NCBI GenBank assembly: GCA_005790605.1 | Contig: SXUI01000055.1 | Coordinates: 1 to 64,000, forward strand | Source: Planctomycetia bacterium | Lineage (GTDB): Bacteria; Planctomycetota; Phycisphaerae; Phycisphaerales; SM1A02 | Length of the DNA stretch: 64,000 bases | Direction of reading: 5' to 3' | In this document: piece by piece, positions 34,399-43,532 of the stretch | Layout: each line of letters starts with the position of its first letter | Position numbering within the stretch: position 1 is the stretch's first letter | Translations under genes and position numbers: made by a program | Notes under the pieces: generated by a model | Seen by the model: only the letters and a program-made list of their open reading frames with translations | Told to the model about the DNA's origin: nothing | Databases searched by the model: none

Positions 34399-35520
34399 TC
34401 AGCGATTCTTGTAGTTCAACGCCACCCACTCGCGGTACTGGCCGTCCATCACGGACTTCCACCACGCATCGTGTTCGATGTACCACCGTACAGTGCCGCG
34501 GAACGCAGACTCAAACGCAGGGCCAGCCGCCGCGCGCGGGGCATACCCAAGTTCACGACGCGCTTTGGAGATATCAAGCGCGTAGCGCCGATCGGCACCT
34601 GGTCGATCTCGTACAAACGCAACGAGTTCCGCACAGCTCTTCCCAGTCGCCGCTGGGCAATGCGGATACTTCTCCGAGAGGCTTGGATCGCGCTCAAACG
34701 CATGATCAATCTCACTCACGATGAGCCGGAGGATCTCAAGACTCGTGCGCTCATTTTCGCCGCCAATGTTGTAGGTTTCACCCGCCACGCCGACGCGCAT
34801 CGCCAACGCAATGGCTTGGCAGTGATCCTGCACATGCAGCCAGTCACGCACATGAAGTCCGTCCCCATACAGCGGCAATCGCTCCCCTAAGAGGCAGTTC
34901 ACGATCAAGAGCGGGACGAGTTTCTCTGGGAGCTGATAGGGACCGTAGTTGTTGGAGCAGTTTGTGATCACGGCGTCGAGGCCGAAAGTTTCGTGATAGG
35001 CGCGCACAAGGTGGTCGCTCGCGGCCTTGCTCGCTGCGTAGGGACTGTTCGGCCGCACAGGACTTGATTCCGAAAAGGCCGGAGCTCGGAGTTCAAGTGA
35101 CCCATAGACCTCGTCGGTTGACACATGGTGGAACCGATGCGCGCCGGGCTGTTCCTCAAGCCAAACGAGCCGAGCTGCCTTCAGAAGCGAGTGGGTTCCC
35201 ACAATGTTGGTTTCGACGAAGAGATCCGGTCCCAAGATGGACCGATCCACATGACTCTCCGCAGCGAAGTGCACGAGGGCGCGAATGGAGTGCTGCCTCA
35301 GCAAGTCGCAGACGAGCGGCGTGTCGCGGATGTCCCCTCGCACAAAGACGCATCGGTCCTCGTCAATCCCCTCGAGATTCGCGAGGTTTCCCGCATAGGT
35401 CAGCGCATCGAGAATCACGACCCGAGTTGCTGGATCGTTCGTGAGAAACGCGCGGGCGAAATTCGCTCCGATGAAACCTGCGCCGCCGGTGACGAGTAGA
35501 TGAAGGTGAGGGAGACTCAT
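34399..35520 (-). CDS. rfbB: dTDP-glucose 4,6-dehydratase
   Basis: The enzyme makes dTDP-4-keto-6-deoxyglucose, precursor of rhamnose and other deoxysugars of surface polysaccharides. This short-chain dehydrogenase-fold protein of 373 residues has the NAD motif VTGGAGFIGANF, the DALTYAGNLANLEGI segment, HFAAESHVDRSI, the catalytic STDEVYGSL region with YAASKAASD (YxxxK), and NCSNNYGPYQLPEKLVPL. ATG 35520 begins the protein at the family's normal N terminus. The gene is divergent from dacB with 120 bp between starts. Confidence 0.95.
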   Translation of the reverse strand: MSLPHLHLLVTGGAGFIGANFARAFLTNDPATRVVILDALTYAGNLANLEGIDEDRCVFVRGDIRDTPLVCDLLRQHSIRALVHFAAESHVDRSILGPDLFVETNIVGTHSLLKAARLVWLEEQPGAHRFHHVSTDEVYGSLELRAPAFSESSPVRPNSPYAASKAASDHLVRAYHETFGLDAVITNCSNNYGPYQLPEKLVPLLIVNCLLGERLPLYGDGLHVRDWLHVQDHCQAIALAMRVGVAGETYNIGGENERTSLEILRLIVSEIDHAFERDPSLSEKYPHCPAATGKSCAELVAFVRDRPGADRRYALDISKARRELGYAPRAAAGPAFESAFRGTVRWYIEHDAWWKSVMDGQYREWVALNYKNR

Positions 35521-35640
35521 AGGTTGCGCGCGAAGGGGCGACCATAGCATCGTGCGGCACGGCGAGGTCGCTTGCAAATTCTGCCTCAGCGAATGCCTCA
35601 ACCCTGCAGCAACTTCCGGATCTCCGCCGATAATAGACGC

Positions 35641-37200
35641 ATGCCTTTGGCCACCTTGCTCGCCTGCGTGTTTGCCGTTTCTAGCGTCGCTCCTCTCCGC
35701 TCCACCCCCCTGCCAATCGCGCGTGGTGCTGATCTCGGCAGTCGAATCGAATCTGCGGCGCGGAAGGCTGGACTTCCCAAAGGCACCATTTCGATTTTCG
35801 TGAAGGACGCCGACACCGGGGAGGTCCTTGCGTCGATCGATTCAAACCAACCGATGAAACCCGCGAGCAACATGAAGTTGTTTTCGACGGGGACGGCTTT
35901 GGTGCAACTCGGGACTGACTTTCTCTTTCGCACCCGACTTCTTCAAGATGGCGATCGACTCATCGTCGTCGGCGACGGCGATCCAGCGTTTGGGGATCCT
36001 GAATTGCTCTCGAAGATGTCGTGGACTGCGCAGAACGGCGAAGTACGGAGCGGACTTGACGCAAGCGCGCTTGTCGATGTTTGGGTCGGTGCGGTGGTTG
36101 CGAGCGGAATGAAGCAAGCGAAGGAAATCGTCATCGACGCGCGGATCTTCGACAGCGTCGCGCTTCCTCCGAACTGGCCGCGCGAGCAGTACTCCAACGG
36201 ATACTGCGCAGAAGTGTGGGGATTGAACTTCCACGCGAATGTCGTACATGTGATTCCCACACCTCGCAGTGGCGGCGCGCCAGAGATCGCCTCGATGAGT
36301 CCCGCGATGCCGTGGCTCATCAAGCGCAACAAGGCAACATCGAGAACTGGCTCCAAAGAGAAGCACACGTTCACCGTGGTTCGCGAACCGAACTCCAATG
36401 AACTCACACTCGGCGGGAACGCCAAGGTGCAACCAAGAGACGCAGCCGAGTTGACCGTGCACGACTCACCGACGCTCTTCGGTGAGTTTCTCGCATCAAG
36501 ACTCGCGCACGCCGGCATCGCCGTAGGAACCGTGCGCAAGGCGGGCGCACAGGACGCCGCTCCCACTGGAACGCTCATCGGCCCAGTCATTCAAACACCG
36601 ATCGCGACAGTCCTCGGTCGCGCGAACACCGACAGTTCGAATCTCTACGCCGAATCACTCTGCAAGCGCGCAGGTGCAGCTCGAACGAATTCCGCGGGAA
36701 CATGGGCAAACGGAACCGCCACCATGGCGGAGGCGATTCAAGCGCGCCTAGGTCCAAGCGCACTTCAAGGATTCGTCATCGATGATGGTTCAGGCCTCTC
36801 CGCTGCAAACCGCGTGACTGCGCGAGCGCTTTGCGAGTGGATCATCTCCTTCGCGAATGATGCAAAGTACGGCCCTGTGTTCCTTGAGAGTCTCGCGAAG
36901 GCTGGGGTCAGTGGCACTGTCGAGAAGCGATTCAAGGATCTTGCGCAAAGCGCGGTCCGCGTGCACTGCAAGACTGGTTACATACGAGGCACGAGTTGCC
37001 TCTCAGGAATCGTCATCGCTCCATACGGCCGGCGCGTCGCATTCTCGGTGCTCGGGAACTCGCTCGAGCAAGGCGACCGTGTCGCACGAGCCAAGGCCTT
37101 GCAAGACACAATCGTTCGTGAGATTCACAGTGCACTCTGCGCGCCTGTGCGTGCGTCCATGCGCACGAGCGGAAGTGCACTCAGCACCGCCGGTGGCTAA
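35641..37200 (+). CDS. dacB: D-alanyl-D-alanine carboxypeptidase/endopeptidase (PBP4/DacB, peptidase S13)
   Basis: This penicillin-binding protein trims peptidoglycan stem peptides or cross-links in the periplasm. The 519-residue protein starts at ATG 35641 with a signal peptide (MPLATLLACVFAVSSVAPLR). The serine-peptidase motifs are SxxK in KPASNMKLFSTG, SxN in DSSNLYAESL and KTG in HCKTGYIRGTSCLSG. The large insert between SxxK and SxN, typical of class C PBPs, is present. Its presence means the cell retains peptidoglycan-processing capacity. An in-frame start at 35572 would overlap the divergent rfbB promoter region and lacks a signal peptide. Confidence 0.93.
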   Translation: MPLATLLACVFAVSSVAPLRSTPLPIARGADLGSRIESAARKAGLPKGTISIFVKDADTGEVLASIDSNQPMKPASNMKLFSTGTALVQLGTDFLFRTRLLQDGDRLIVVGDGDPAFGDPELLSKMSWTAQNGEVRSGLDASALVDVWVGAVVASGMKQAKEIVIDARIFDSVALPPNWPREQYSNGYCAEVWGLNFHANVVHVIPTPRSGGAPEIASMSPAMPWLIKRNKATSRTGSKEKHTFTVVREPNSNELTLGGNAKVQPRDAAELTVHDSPTLFGEFLASRLAHAGIAVGTVRKAGAQDAAPTGTLIGPVIQTPIATVLGRANTDSSNLYAESLCKRAGAARTNSAGTWANGTATMAEAIQARLGPSALQGFVIDDGSGLSAANRVTARALCEWIISFANDAKYGPVFLESLAKAGVSGTVEKRFKDLAQSAVRVHCKTGYIRGTSCLSGIVIAPYGRRVAFSVLGNSLEQGDRVARAKALQDTIVREIHSALCAPVRASMRTSGSALSTAGG

Positions 37201-37204
37201 CGCG

Positions 37205-38998
37205 ATGGAAGACCTCGCTCAGAGTCCCACGCCTCTCACGCCATCAGGCTGGCTCGCGCTCGCCATCACGATTCTCGCCGTCGCACTCATCGCGCGCGGG
37301 CGATGGTCCATGGACTTGATCATGGCGGGCGCGATCGGCCTGCTCGTCCTCACTGGTGTTCTCGCGCCAAGCGATGCACTGAGTGGACTCGCGAGTCCCG
37401 CCATTCTCACAATCCCACTGCTGCTGATTGTTTCTCAAGGCGTCATCGGCACCGGTCTCGTGCAAGCGATCGGAGCGAGGATCTTCGGACGCACAGGGTC
37501 AGAGAGGCAGGCACTGCTCCGCATGACTTTGCCGATCGCGGGCTGCAGCGCGTTTCTCAACAACACGCCGCTCGTGGCGATGTCCATCCCAATCGCCAAC
37601 GACTTTTGCCGCCGAAGTGGCCTTCGCGCATCAAGCGTACTGATGCCGCTCGCGTTTGCCTGCTCGCTTGGGGGCATGTGCACACTCTTGGGAACAAGTA
37701 CGAACATGGTGGTCGCGGACTTGTGGACGAGAAGCGGGCACGCACCGCTGCACCTCTTCGATGTTGCGCCGGTCGGGATTCCGGCTGCACTCGTCGGTCT
37801 TGGATTTCTCATCCTCGCGGGTCCACGCCTCTTGCCGGCCGCGCGGTCGCCAGCGCTGCGAGAGACCGACCCACGCGTCTATAGCATTGAAATGCTCGTC
37901 GAAGTTGGAAGTCGACTCGTCGGTCAATCGGTGGATGATGCAGGGCTTCGTGGACTTCGAGGATTGTTTCTCGCAGAAATCGAGCGTGACGGAACCGCAC
38001 TCGCCGCAGACTCCTCAACGCGATTACTCGGTGGCGATCGCCTGGTCTTCGTCGGAGTCGTGGCCAAAGTTGTCGAACTCCACCAGATCGAGGGCCTGCG
38101 GATCGCGACCAACCAGATCTTCAAGCTGGACAGTCCCTCTCACCACCGATTCCTCGTCGAAGCGATCGTGTCTCGCGCCTCACCAGCGGTTGGCCAGTCC
38201 ATTCGAAGCGCTGGATTTCGCGGCCGCTACGGCGCGGTTGTACTTGCCGTGAGCCGAGGAGGCGCGCGCATCGAAGGCGTGAAACTCGGCGATATCGAAC
38301 TTCAAGAGGGAGATGCGCTCCTGCTCCTCACCCAAGGGAACTTCATGGACCGCTTCCATGATGCTCGCGATTTTCTCCTCGTGCGCCGAGTGGATGATTC
38401 AACTCCCCTTCGCAGAGAACGCGCATCTATCGCGGCCATCATTCTGCTTTGCGTCATCGCCATTGCGACGATCGGTCCGTTTGGATTCGGCATGTTCGAG
38501 GCAGCCTTGATCGGCGCGGGGTCCATGTTGCTCACACGGTGTACGACAGGACCAGAGGCGAGAAAGGCCGCGAATCCAAGGCTTGTTCTCGTGATCGCGG
38601 GTGCTGTCGCGCTTGGCCTCGCACTGCAGCAAACTGGCGTTGCCGCATGGGCGGCCAATAGCATCATCTCGATGGCTGGTGCTTCGACGCTCGCCGTGCT
38701 GATCGCGGTCTTCGTGATGACTTGGGTCCTGACCGAACTGCTTTCAAACGCGACAGCGGCTGCGCTCGCGTTCCCCATCGCGCTCGCTGCTTCCACGCAG
38801 GTGGGCATCGATCCGCAGCACATGACGCTTCTTGTGATGGTCGCCGCATCGTCGAGCTTCGCTACGCCCTTCGGCTACCAAACGAACCTCATGGTGCAAG
38901 AACCTGGCGGGTATCGCATGAGCGACTATATGCGCCTGGGAATCCCACTCGCGGTACTCGTCGGAGCCGCTTCGATCACTGCGGTGTACTTCCTGTGA
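37205..38998 (+). CDS. SLC13-family anion permease with two TrkA-C (RCK-C) domains
   Basis: The 597-residue inner-membrane transporter has the divided layout of bacterial SLC13/DASS permeases of the YfbS type: about five N-terminal helices, a cytosolic pair of RCK-C domains at about residues 217-400 (VGSRLVGQSVDDAGLRGLRG and ASPAVGQSIRSAGFRGRYGA), and about six C-terminal helices. Signature segments SAFLNNTPLVAMSIP and ELLSNATAAALAFP contain the paired SNT-like ion/substrate motifs. The neighbours downstream (CysQ-like phosphatase, CysC, CysD, CysN) make sulfate a likely substrate by context. It starts 4 bp after dacB, and its TGA overlaps the GTG of the next gene. Confidence 0.9.
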   Translation: MEDLAQSPTPLTPSGWLALAITILAVALIARGRWSMDLIMAGAIGLLVLTGVLAPSDALSGLASPAILTIPLLLIVSQGVIGTGLVQAIGARIFGRTGSERQALLRMTLPIAGCSAFLNNTPLVAMSIPIANDFCRRSGLRASSVLMPLAFACSLGGMCTLLGTSTNMVVADLWTRSGHAPLHLFDVAPVGIPAALVGLGFLILAGPRLLPAARSPALRETDPRVYSIEMLVEVGSRLVGQSVDDAGLRGLRGLFLAEIERDGTALAADSSTRLLGGDRLVFVGVVAKVVELHQIEGLRIATNQIFKLDSPSHHRFLVEAIVSRASPAVGQSIRSAGFRGRYGAVVLAVSRGGARIEGVKLGDIELQEGDALLLLTQGNFMDRFHDARDFLLVRRVDDSTPLRRERASIAAIILLCVIAIATIGPFGFGMFEAALIGAGSMLLTRCTTGPEARKAANPRLVLVIAGAVALGLALQQTGVAAWAANSIISMAGASTLAVLIAVFVMTWVLTELLSNATAAALAFPIALAASTQVGIDPQHMTLLVMVAASSSFATPFGYQTNLMVQEPGGYRMSDYMRLGIPLAVLVGAASITAVYFL

Positions 38999-40005
38999 TC
39001 ACCAACCCGTTGATGCCAGCGATGCTCCTCGCGTCGCAACGAGCGATGCGAGCAACTCGTTTCATTTCGGGGCAGCCGAAATTCGCGTCCATCGCGAAGG
39101 ACGACAAGAGCCCTGTGACGGCTGCAGACTTCGCAAGTCAAGCGGTCATCGCGATGACACTGCAGGACGATGATGCAGCGCGCTCCGTGGCGATGCTCGG
39201 AGAAGAGGATGCGCGCGCGCTTGCCGAGCCCGCGAACCACGCCCTTCGCGAGAGCGTGTGCGCCGCCGTCGGGTTCGCGCTCGATCGTGCGAGCGTCAGC
39301 GCAAACGAAGTGATGGATGCGATTGCGAGCGCGCACTGCAATGAGTCTGCGCTCGGAACTCGTTTCTTCACGCTCGATCCGGTTGACGGGACCAAGGGAT
39401 TTCTTCGCGGGGGCCAGTACGCGATTGCGCTTGCGCTCATCGAGGACGGAACTCCAACCCTCGCGACGCTAGCCTGCCCGCACCTGCCGCCAACACGCCT
39501 TGCGAGCGGAGACTCCATCGCGGTCGACGCGGTTGGAACTTTGCAATATGCGGAGCGCGCGAACGGCGCGTTTGAGCTCAACCTCCGCGAGGCGCGGGCT
39601 GACGCAGTTGAGATTCGCGCTGCGTTGTGGAAGTCCGGTGCTCCCATTCGCCTTGCAGAGAGCGTCGAGGCCGCGCATAGCGCTCACGACGAGAGCGCGC
39701 GAATCCTGGCCGAGCTCGGTTCTGAAGTGCGCGGGATTCGCCTCGATAGTCAGTCGAAATATGCACTCGTCGCGCGCGGCGACGCTGATCTGTACATGCG
39801 CATGCCAACTCGCGCCGGTTACACCGAGTGCATTTGGGATCACGCCGCGGGCGCACTGATCGCGCAAGAAGCTGGAGCTCGAATCTGCGATCTCAATCAG
39901 AACGCCCTCGACTTTAGCACCGGCGCGCGACTCACCAACAACTTAGGTGTGCTCTGCGGCGACGAACTTCTCATCACGCGCATCCTCGAAGTGCTTCGTC
40001 GATAG
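38995..40005 (+). CDS. cysQ: 3'(2'),5'-bisphosphate nucleotidase, CysQ/HAL2-type inositol-phosphatase family
   Basis: The 336-residue protein hydrolyses 3'-phosphoadenosine 5'-phosphate, the by-product of PAPS use. Motifs of the lithium-sensitive phosphatase family are SPVTAADFASQ, GEED, the metal site LDPVDGTKGFLRGGQYAIAL (the TKGFLR extension is typical of the HAL2/SAL1 branch) and IWDHAAGALIAQEAG. GTG at 38995 overlaps the TGA of the SLC13 permease (GTGA), indicating coupling; an ATG at 39013 is an alternative. The position among sulfate-activation genes supports the PAP specificity. Confidence 0.9.
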   Translation: MITNPLMPAMLLASQRAMRATRFISGQPKFASIAKDDKSPVTAADFASQAVIAMTLQDDDAARSVAMLGEEDARALAEPANHALRESVCAAVGFALDRASVSANEVMDAIASAHCNESALGTRFFTLDPVDGTKGFLRGGQYAIALALIEDGTPTLATLACPHLPPTRLASGDSIAVDAVGTLQYAERANGAFELNLREARADAVEIRAALWKSGAPIRLAESVEAAHSAHDESARILAELGSEVRGIRLDSQSKYALVARGDADLYMRMPTRAGYTECIWDHAAGALIAQEAGARICDLNQNALDFSTGARLTNNLGVLCGDELLITRILEVLRR

Positions 40006-40027
40006 TGCGGGAAGAGCGAAATCGCGC

Positions 40028-40654
40028 TTAGGCAATCGCTCGCACCCGCGCGCGTACTTGCTCGACACACTGCGCGATGCTTGTGCGATCCGTTTCGAGA
40101 AACAGTTCCGGCGCGATGGGCTCTTCGTAGACCTGGTGAATGCCAGTGAAATCAAGGATCTCTCCCGCTCGTGCCTTTCGGTACAACCCCTTCGGATCTC
40201 GCTGCTCGGCGACCTCAAGCGGGACTGAGACATGGACCTCGATGAACGGAATGCGCAAAGCTGCATGAAGCGCTCGGACGGCGTCGCGATCGTGGCGAAG
40301 CGGGCTAACAAGACTCGCAAGGACCACGATGCCCGCATCAGCGAGCAGGCTTGCGGCATGACCTGCCCGAGCGATGTTGACCGCGCGATCGGCCTCAGAG
40401 AACCCGAGATCTCGACACAGTCCATGGCGAAGGTTGTCGCCATCTAACCGATAGGCGGCGATGCCTTCGTCGACGAGCTGCTTTTCTAGTTCGATCGCGA
40501 TCGTACTCTTGCCCGAACCGCTCAACCCTGTGAACCAGACCGTCGCACCGCGCATCTGGAGTTTGTTCGCGCGCATGGCCCGCGTGACGCGGCCGCTCTC
40601 CCACACAATGTCCCGTGTGGACTGCGGCTTGTTTGCGTCAGGTTCGACCGTCAT
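40028..40654 (-). CDS. cysC: Adenylylsulfate kinase
   Basis: CysC phosphorylates APS to PAPS. The 208-residue protein has the P loop GLSGSGKST, the APS-binding [16 protein letters not shown], the [19 protein letters not shown] helix and the late [14 protein letters not shown] and [12 protein letters not shown] segments, all intact. It is convergent with the CysQ-like gene and divergent from cysD, 67 bp away. It contrasts with the degenerate kinase domain fused to CysN nearby. Confidence 0.95.
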   Translation of the reverse strand: MTVEPDANKPQSTRDIVWESGRVTRAMRANKLQMRGATVWFTGLSGSGKSTIAIELEKQLVDEGIAAYRLDGDNLRHGLCRDLGFSEADRAVNIARAGHAASLLADAGIVVLASLVSPLRHDRDAVRALHAALRIPFIEVHVSVPLEVAEQRDPKGLYRKARAGEILDFTGIHQVYEEPIAPELFLETDRTSIAQCVEQVRARVRAIA

Positions 40655-40721
40655 CGTGCCGATACCCTACCTCATTCCTCGCGCACCAGCGCCGTCGAGA
40701 TTTGACCTCCTCTCCTTGCGC

Positions 40722-41630
40722 ATGCTCCGACCGCTCACCCATCTTCGCGAACTTGAAGCCGAGTCGATCTTCATTTTTCGAGAGGTGATGGCCAGTTTCG
40801 AGCGCCCCGTGATGCTGTATTCGATGGGGAAAGACTCAAGCGTGCTTCTGCACCTCGCTCGGAAGGCTTTCTTCCCCGCAAAAATCCCGTTCCCACTCCT
40901 GCATATCGACACGACTTGGAAGTTTCAGGAGATGTACAAGTTCCGCGACGCGTACGCCGCTCGTGAACTTGGGCTCGATGTTCGCGTCCATGTGAATGAA
41001 GAAGCTCGTGCCGCAGGCGTCAACCCATTCGATCATGGAAGCCGGAAGTACACCGACCTCATGAAGACTGTTGCGCTCAAGCAGGCGCTTTCGAACGGTC
41101 GCTATGACGCGGCCTTCGGAGGCGCGCGCCGGGATGAGGAACGCTCTCGCGCGAAAGAGAGAGTGTTTAGTTTCCGCGATGCGCAACATCGCTGGGACCC
41201 TCGCTGCCAGCGTCCCGAACTCTGGCACATCTACAACACGGAGATCAATCCCGGCGAGTCGATTCGCGTCTTCCCACTCTCCAACTGGACGGAACTTGAT
41301 GTCTGGCAGTACATCCTGCTTGAGAACATTCCGATCGTGCCCCTTTACTTTGCGGCGGTTCGCCCGGTCGTTGTGCGTGACGGAATCCCGATCATGGTGG
41401 ACGACGAACGCATGCGTCTGGCGCCTGGCGAGGTTGTGAAACACGAATCGGTGCGCTTCAGGACACTCGGTTGCTATCCCCTTTCTGGCGCGGTGCCGAG
41501 CACCGCAAGCACGCTGCGCGAGATCATTCAAGAAATGCTGATCGCGCGCGTTTCAGAACGACAGGGCCGCGTCATTGATCACGATGCCGCAGGCTCGATG
41601 GAGGAAAAGAAGAAGGAAGGCTACTTCTAG
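40722..41630 (+). CDS. cysD: Sulfate adenylyltransferase subunit 2
   Basis: CysD is the small catalytic subunit of ATP sulfurylase and makes APS from sulfate and ATP with CysN. The 302-residue protein has the PP-loop [14 protein letters not shown], then [32 protein letters not shown], and the C-terminal KKKEGYF. ATG 40722 gives the usual N terminus ([16 protein letters not shown]); the earlier open frame overlaps cysC. cysN follows after 9 bp. Confidence 0.96.
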   Translation: MLRPLTHLRELEAESIFIFREVMASFERPVMLYSMGKDSSVLLHLARKAFFPAKIPFPLLHIDTTWKFQEMYKFRDAYAARELGLDVRVHVNEEARAAGVNPFDHGSRKYTDLMKTVALKQALSNGRYDAAFGGARRDEERSRAKERVFSFRDAQHRWDPRCQRPELWHIYNTEINPGESIRVFPLSNWTELDVWQYILLENIPIVPLYFAAVRPVVVRDGIPIMVDDERMRLAPGEVVKHESVRFRTLGCYPLSGAVPSTASTLREIIQEMLIARVSERQGRVIDHDAAGSMEEKKKEGYF

Positions 41631-41639
41631 CCACTCGCG

Positions 41640-43532
41640 ATGCACGAACTCGAACTTCTGCAATCCGACATCGATGGCTACCTCGCGCAACACGAGCGGA
41701 AGGACCTCCTTCGCCTCCTCACTTGTGGAAGCGTCGACGATGGCAAGAGCACACTCATTGGCAGGCTCCTGCACGACGCGCACGCCGTTCATGAGGACAC
41801 GCTCGCTGCCGCGGCGCGAGACTCGACGGTGCTTGGTACACAGGATGGAAAACTTGATCTCGCACTGCTTGTGGACGGGCTGAAAGCGGAACGCGAACAA
41901 GGCATCACGATCGATGTCGCGTACCGCTCGTTCACGACTCCCAAGCGCAAGTTCATCATCGCTGATACGCCGGGCCATGAGCAGTTCACGCGCAATATGG
42001 TGACTGGCGCGAGCACCGCGGAACTCGCGATCATCCTCATCGATGCTCGAACGGGTGTCGTCAAGCAGACGCGTCGCCATGCAGTGATCACGCACCTCTT
42101 GGGCATCCGTCAGATTGTCGTTGCGGTCAACAAGATGGATCTTGTCGAGTGCAGCGCTGAGCGATTTACTGCGATCTGCGACCAGTTTGAAGCGTTCGCG
42201 CTCGGTATGCATGAGCGATTCGGGCACCGGCGCGAAGACACGACGATGCACTTCGTTCCGATGGTTGCCACCGCTGGTGATTCCATCGTCGAACGCTCCA
42301 CGCAAATGCCGTGGTACCAAGGCAAGACGCTTCTCGAGATTCTCGAGTCCTCACCCTTGCGCGCGTCGCTTGACCGGGCGCCGATGCGTTTCGGTGTGCA
42401 ATGGGTCAGCCGACCGAATCTCGACTTCCGTGGTTACGCAGGAACCATCGCGAGTGGCGTCGTGCGAGTTGGAGACTCTGTTCTAGCACTTCCATCGCGG
42501 CGCACGACGAGTGTCGCACGCATCGTCACCATGGATGGTGACCTTTCGAGCGCGCAATCGCCACTCGCCGTCACGCTCACACTGACCGATGAGATAGACC
42601 TTGCGCGCGGCGACATGCTTGTGCATCCGGACGCGCAGCCGAGTTTGTCGAACACTGCTGACGCGACCTGTGTGTGGATGGACGATGCCTCCCCGCTTGT
42701 GAGCGGGAAGCAGTACTTGATGAAGCATGGCGTGCACACGGTGCGCGCGACGGTGACACGCGTGGCGTCCAAACTGCATCTTGATTCGCTCGAGTCCGCC
42801 GCCGCGTCTACACTCGCCTTCAATGAAATCGGCGTCATCACGGTGGAATGTGATCAACCGATCGCGTTTGATAGTTACGACGAAAATCGCGAAACAGGTG
42901 CGGCGATTCTCATCGACCGGCTCACGAACCAAACCTCTGGCGCGCTCCTGCTTCGCGGTCGGTCCGAGGCGCCTGCGCACTGGACCACCGCTCCCAAGAG
43001 TGGCGCGATGGCAGTCCAGCCATCAACCGTGACAGTCACGGAACGCCGCGCGCGATTGGGGTCCGCACCAGTGACTGTGCTCTTCTACGGCGGTCGCGGC
43101 GCTGGCAAGAGTCGCCTCGCTCGCGCGGTCGAACGCGCACTCTTCGATGCGGGCAAGACGGCGATCGTGCTTGATGCGCATGAGATGCGTCAGGGCCTGT
43201 CGCGTGATCTCGGGTTCAGCCGCATCGATCGATCCGAAAATGTTCGGCGCGCGATGGAGGTTGCAAAAACGCTGAATCACGCAGGCATGCTTGTACTTGC
43301 CGCGTTCAGTGCGCCAGATGCGCAAGTCCGCGAGGCGGCGCGCGCGCTCATCGGTCCCGAACGATTCGTCGGAGTGTTTGTGGATGGCGGAGCCGCTTCC
43401 GCCGACGACGCGTGCGACGCGCCTAACGAGCTAGACCTTCGCGTCCCCTCACTTCACGAAGCAACTGATGAGACCCTCGCAAGAACCGTGCAACAGGTGC
43501 TTACGATTCTCGCACAACGCGCATCGCAATAA
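41640..43532 (+). CDS. cysN: Sulfate adenylyltransferase subunit 1 fused to a degenerate APS kinase domain
   Basis: Residues 1 to about 450 are the CysN GTPase: GSVDDGKSTLIGRLLHD (G1), GITIDVAYR (G2), DTPGHEQFTRNM (G3) and NKMDLV (G4), followed by EF-Tu-like beta-barrel domains. It drives APS formation with CysD. Residues from about 465 to 630 resemble CysC: a P loop FYGGRGAGKSRLA, then LDAHEMRQGLSRDLGFSRID. The usual DGDNxR APS-binding motif is replaced by DAHEMR, and the later KGLYxKAR and FTGIxxPYE segments are absent, so the kinase activity is doubtful. A complete separate CysC lies at 40028-40654. The 3' end overlaps kdsD by 32 bp. Confidence 0.92.
   Translation: MHELELLQSDIDGYLAQHERKDLLRLLTCGSVDDGKSTLIGRLLHDAHAVHEDTLAAAARDSTVLGTQDGKLDLALLVDGLKAEREQGITIDVAYRSFTTPKRKFIIADTPGHEQFTRNMVTGASTAELAIILIDARTGVVKQTRRHAVITHLLGIRQIVVAVNKMDLVECSAERFTAICDQFEAFALGMHERFGHRREDTTMHFVPMVATAGDSIVERSTQMPWYQGKTLLEILESSPLRASLDRAPMRFGVQWVSRPNLDFRGYAGTIASGVVRVGDSVLALPSRRTTSVARIVTMDGDLSSAQSPLAVTLTLTDEIDLARGDMLVHPDAQPSLSNTADATCVWMDDASPLVSGKQYLMKHGVHTVRATVTRVASKLHLDSLESAAASTLAFNEIGVITVECDQPIAFDSYDENRETGAAILIDRLTNQTSGALLLRGRSEAPAHWTTAPKSGAMAVQPSTVTVTERRARLGSAPVTVLFYGGRGAGKSRLARAVERALFDAGKTAIVLDAHEMRQGLSRDLGFSRIDRSENVRRAMEVAKTLNHAGMLVLAAFSAPDAQVREAARALIGPERFVGVFVDGGAASADDACDAPNELDLRVPSLHEATDETLARTVQQVLTILAQRASQ

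Noticed and set aside
36857-37204. Upstream extension of the SLC13 permease frame
   Set aside because: It overlaps the last 340 bp of dacB in another frame and has no membrane or family character; ATG 37205 just after dacB fits better.
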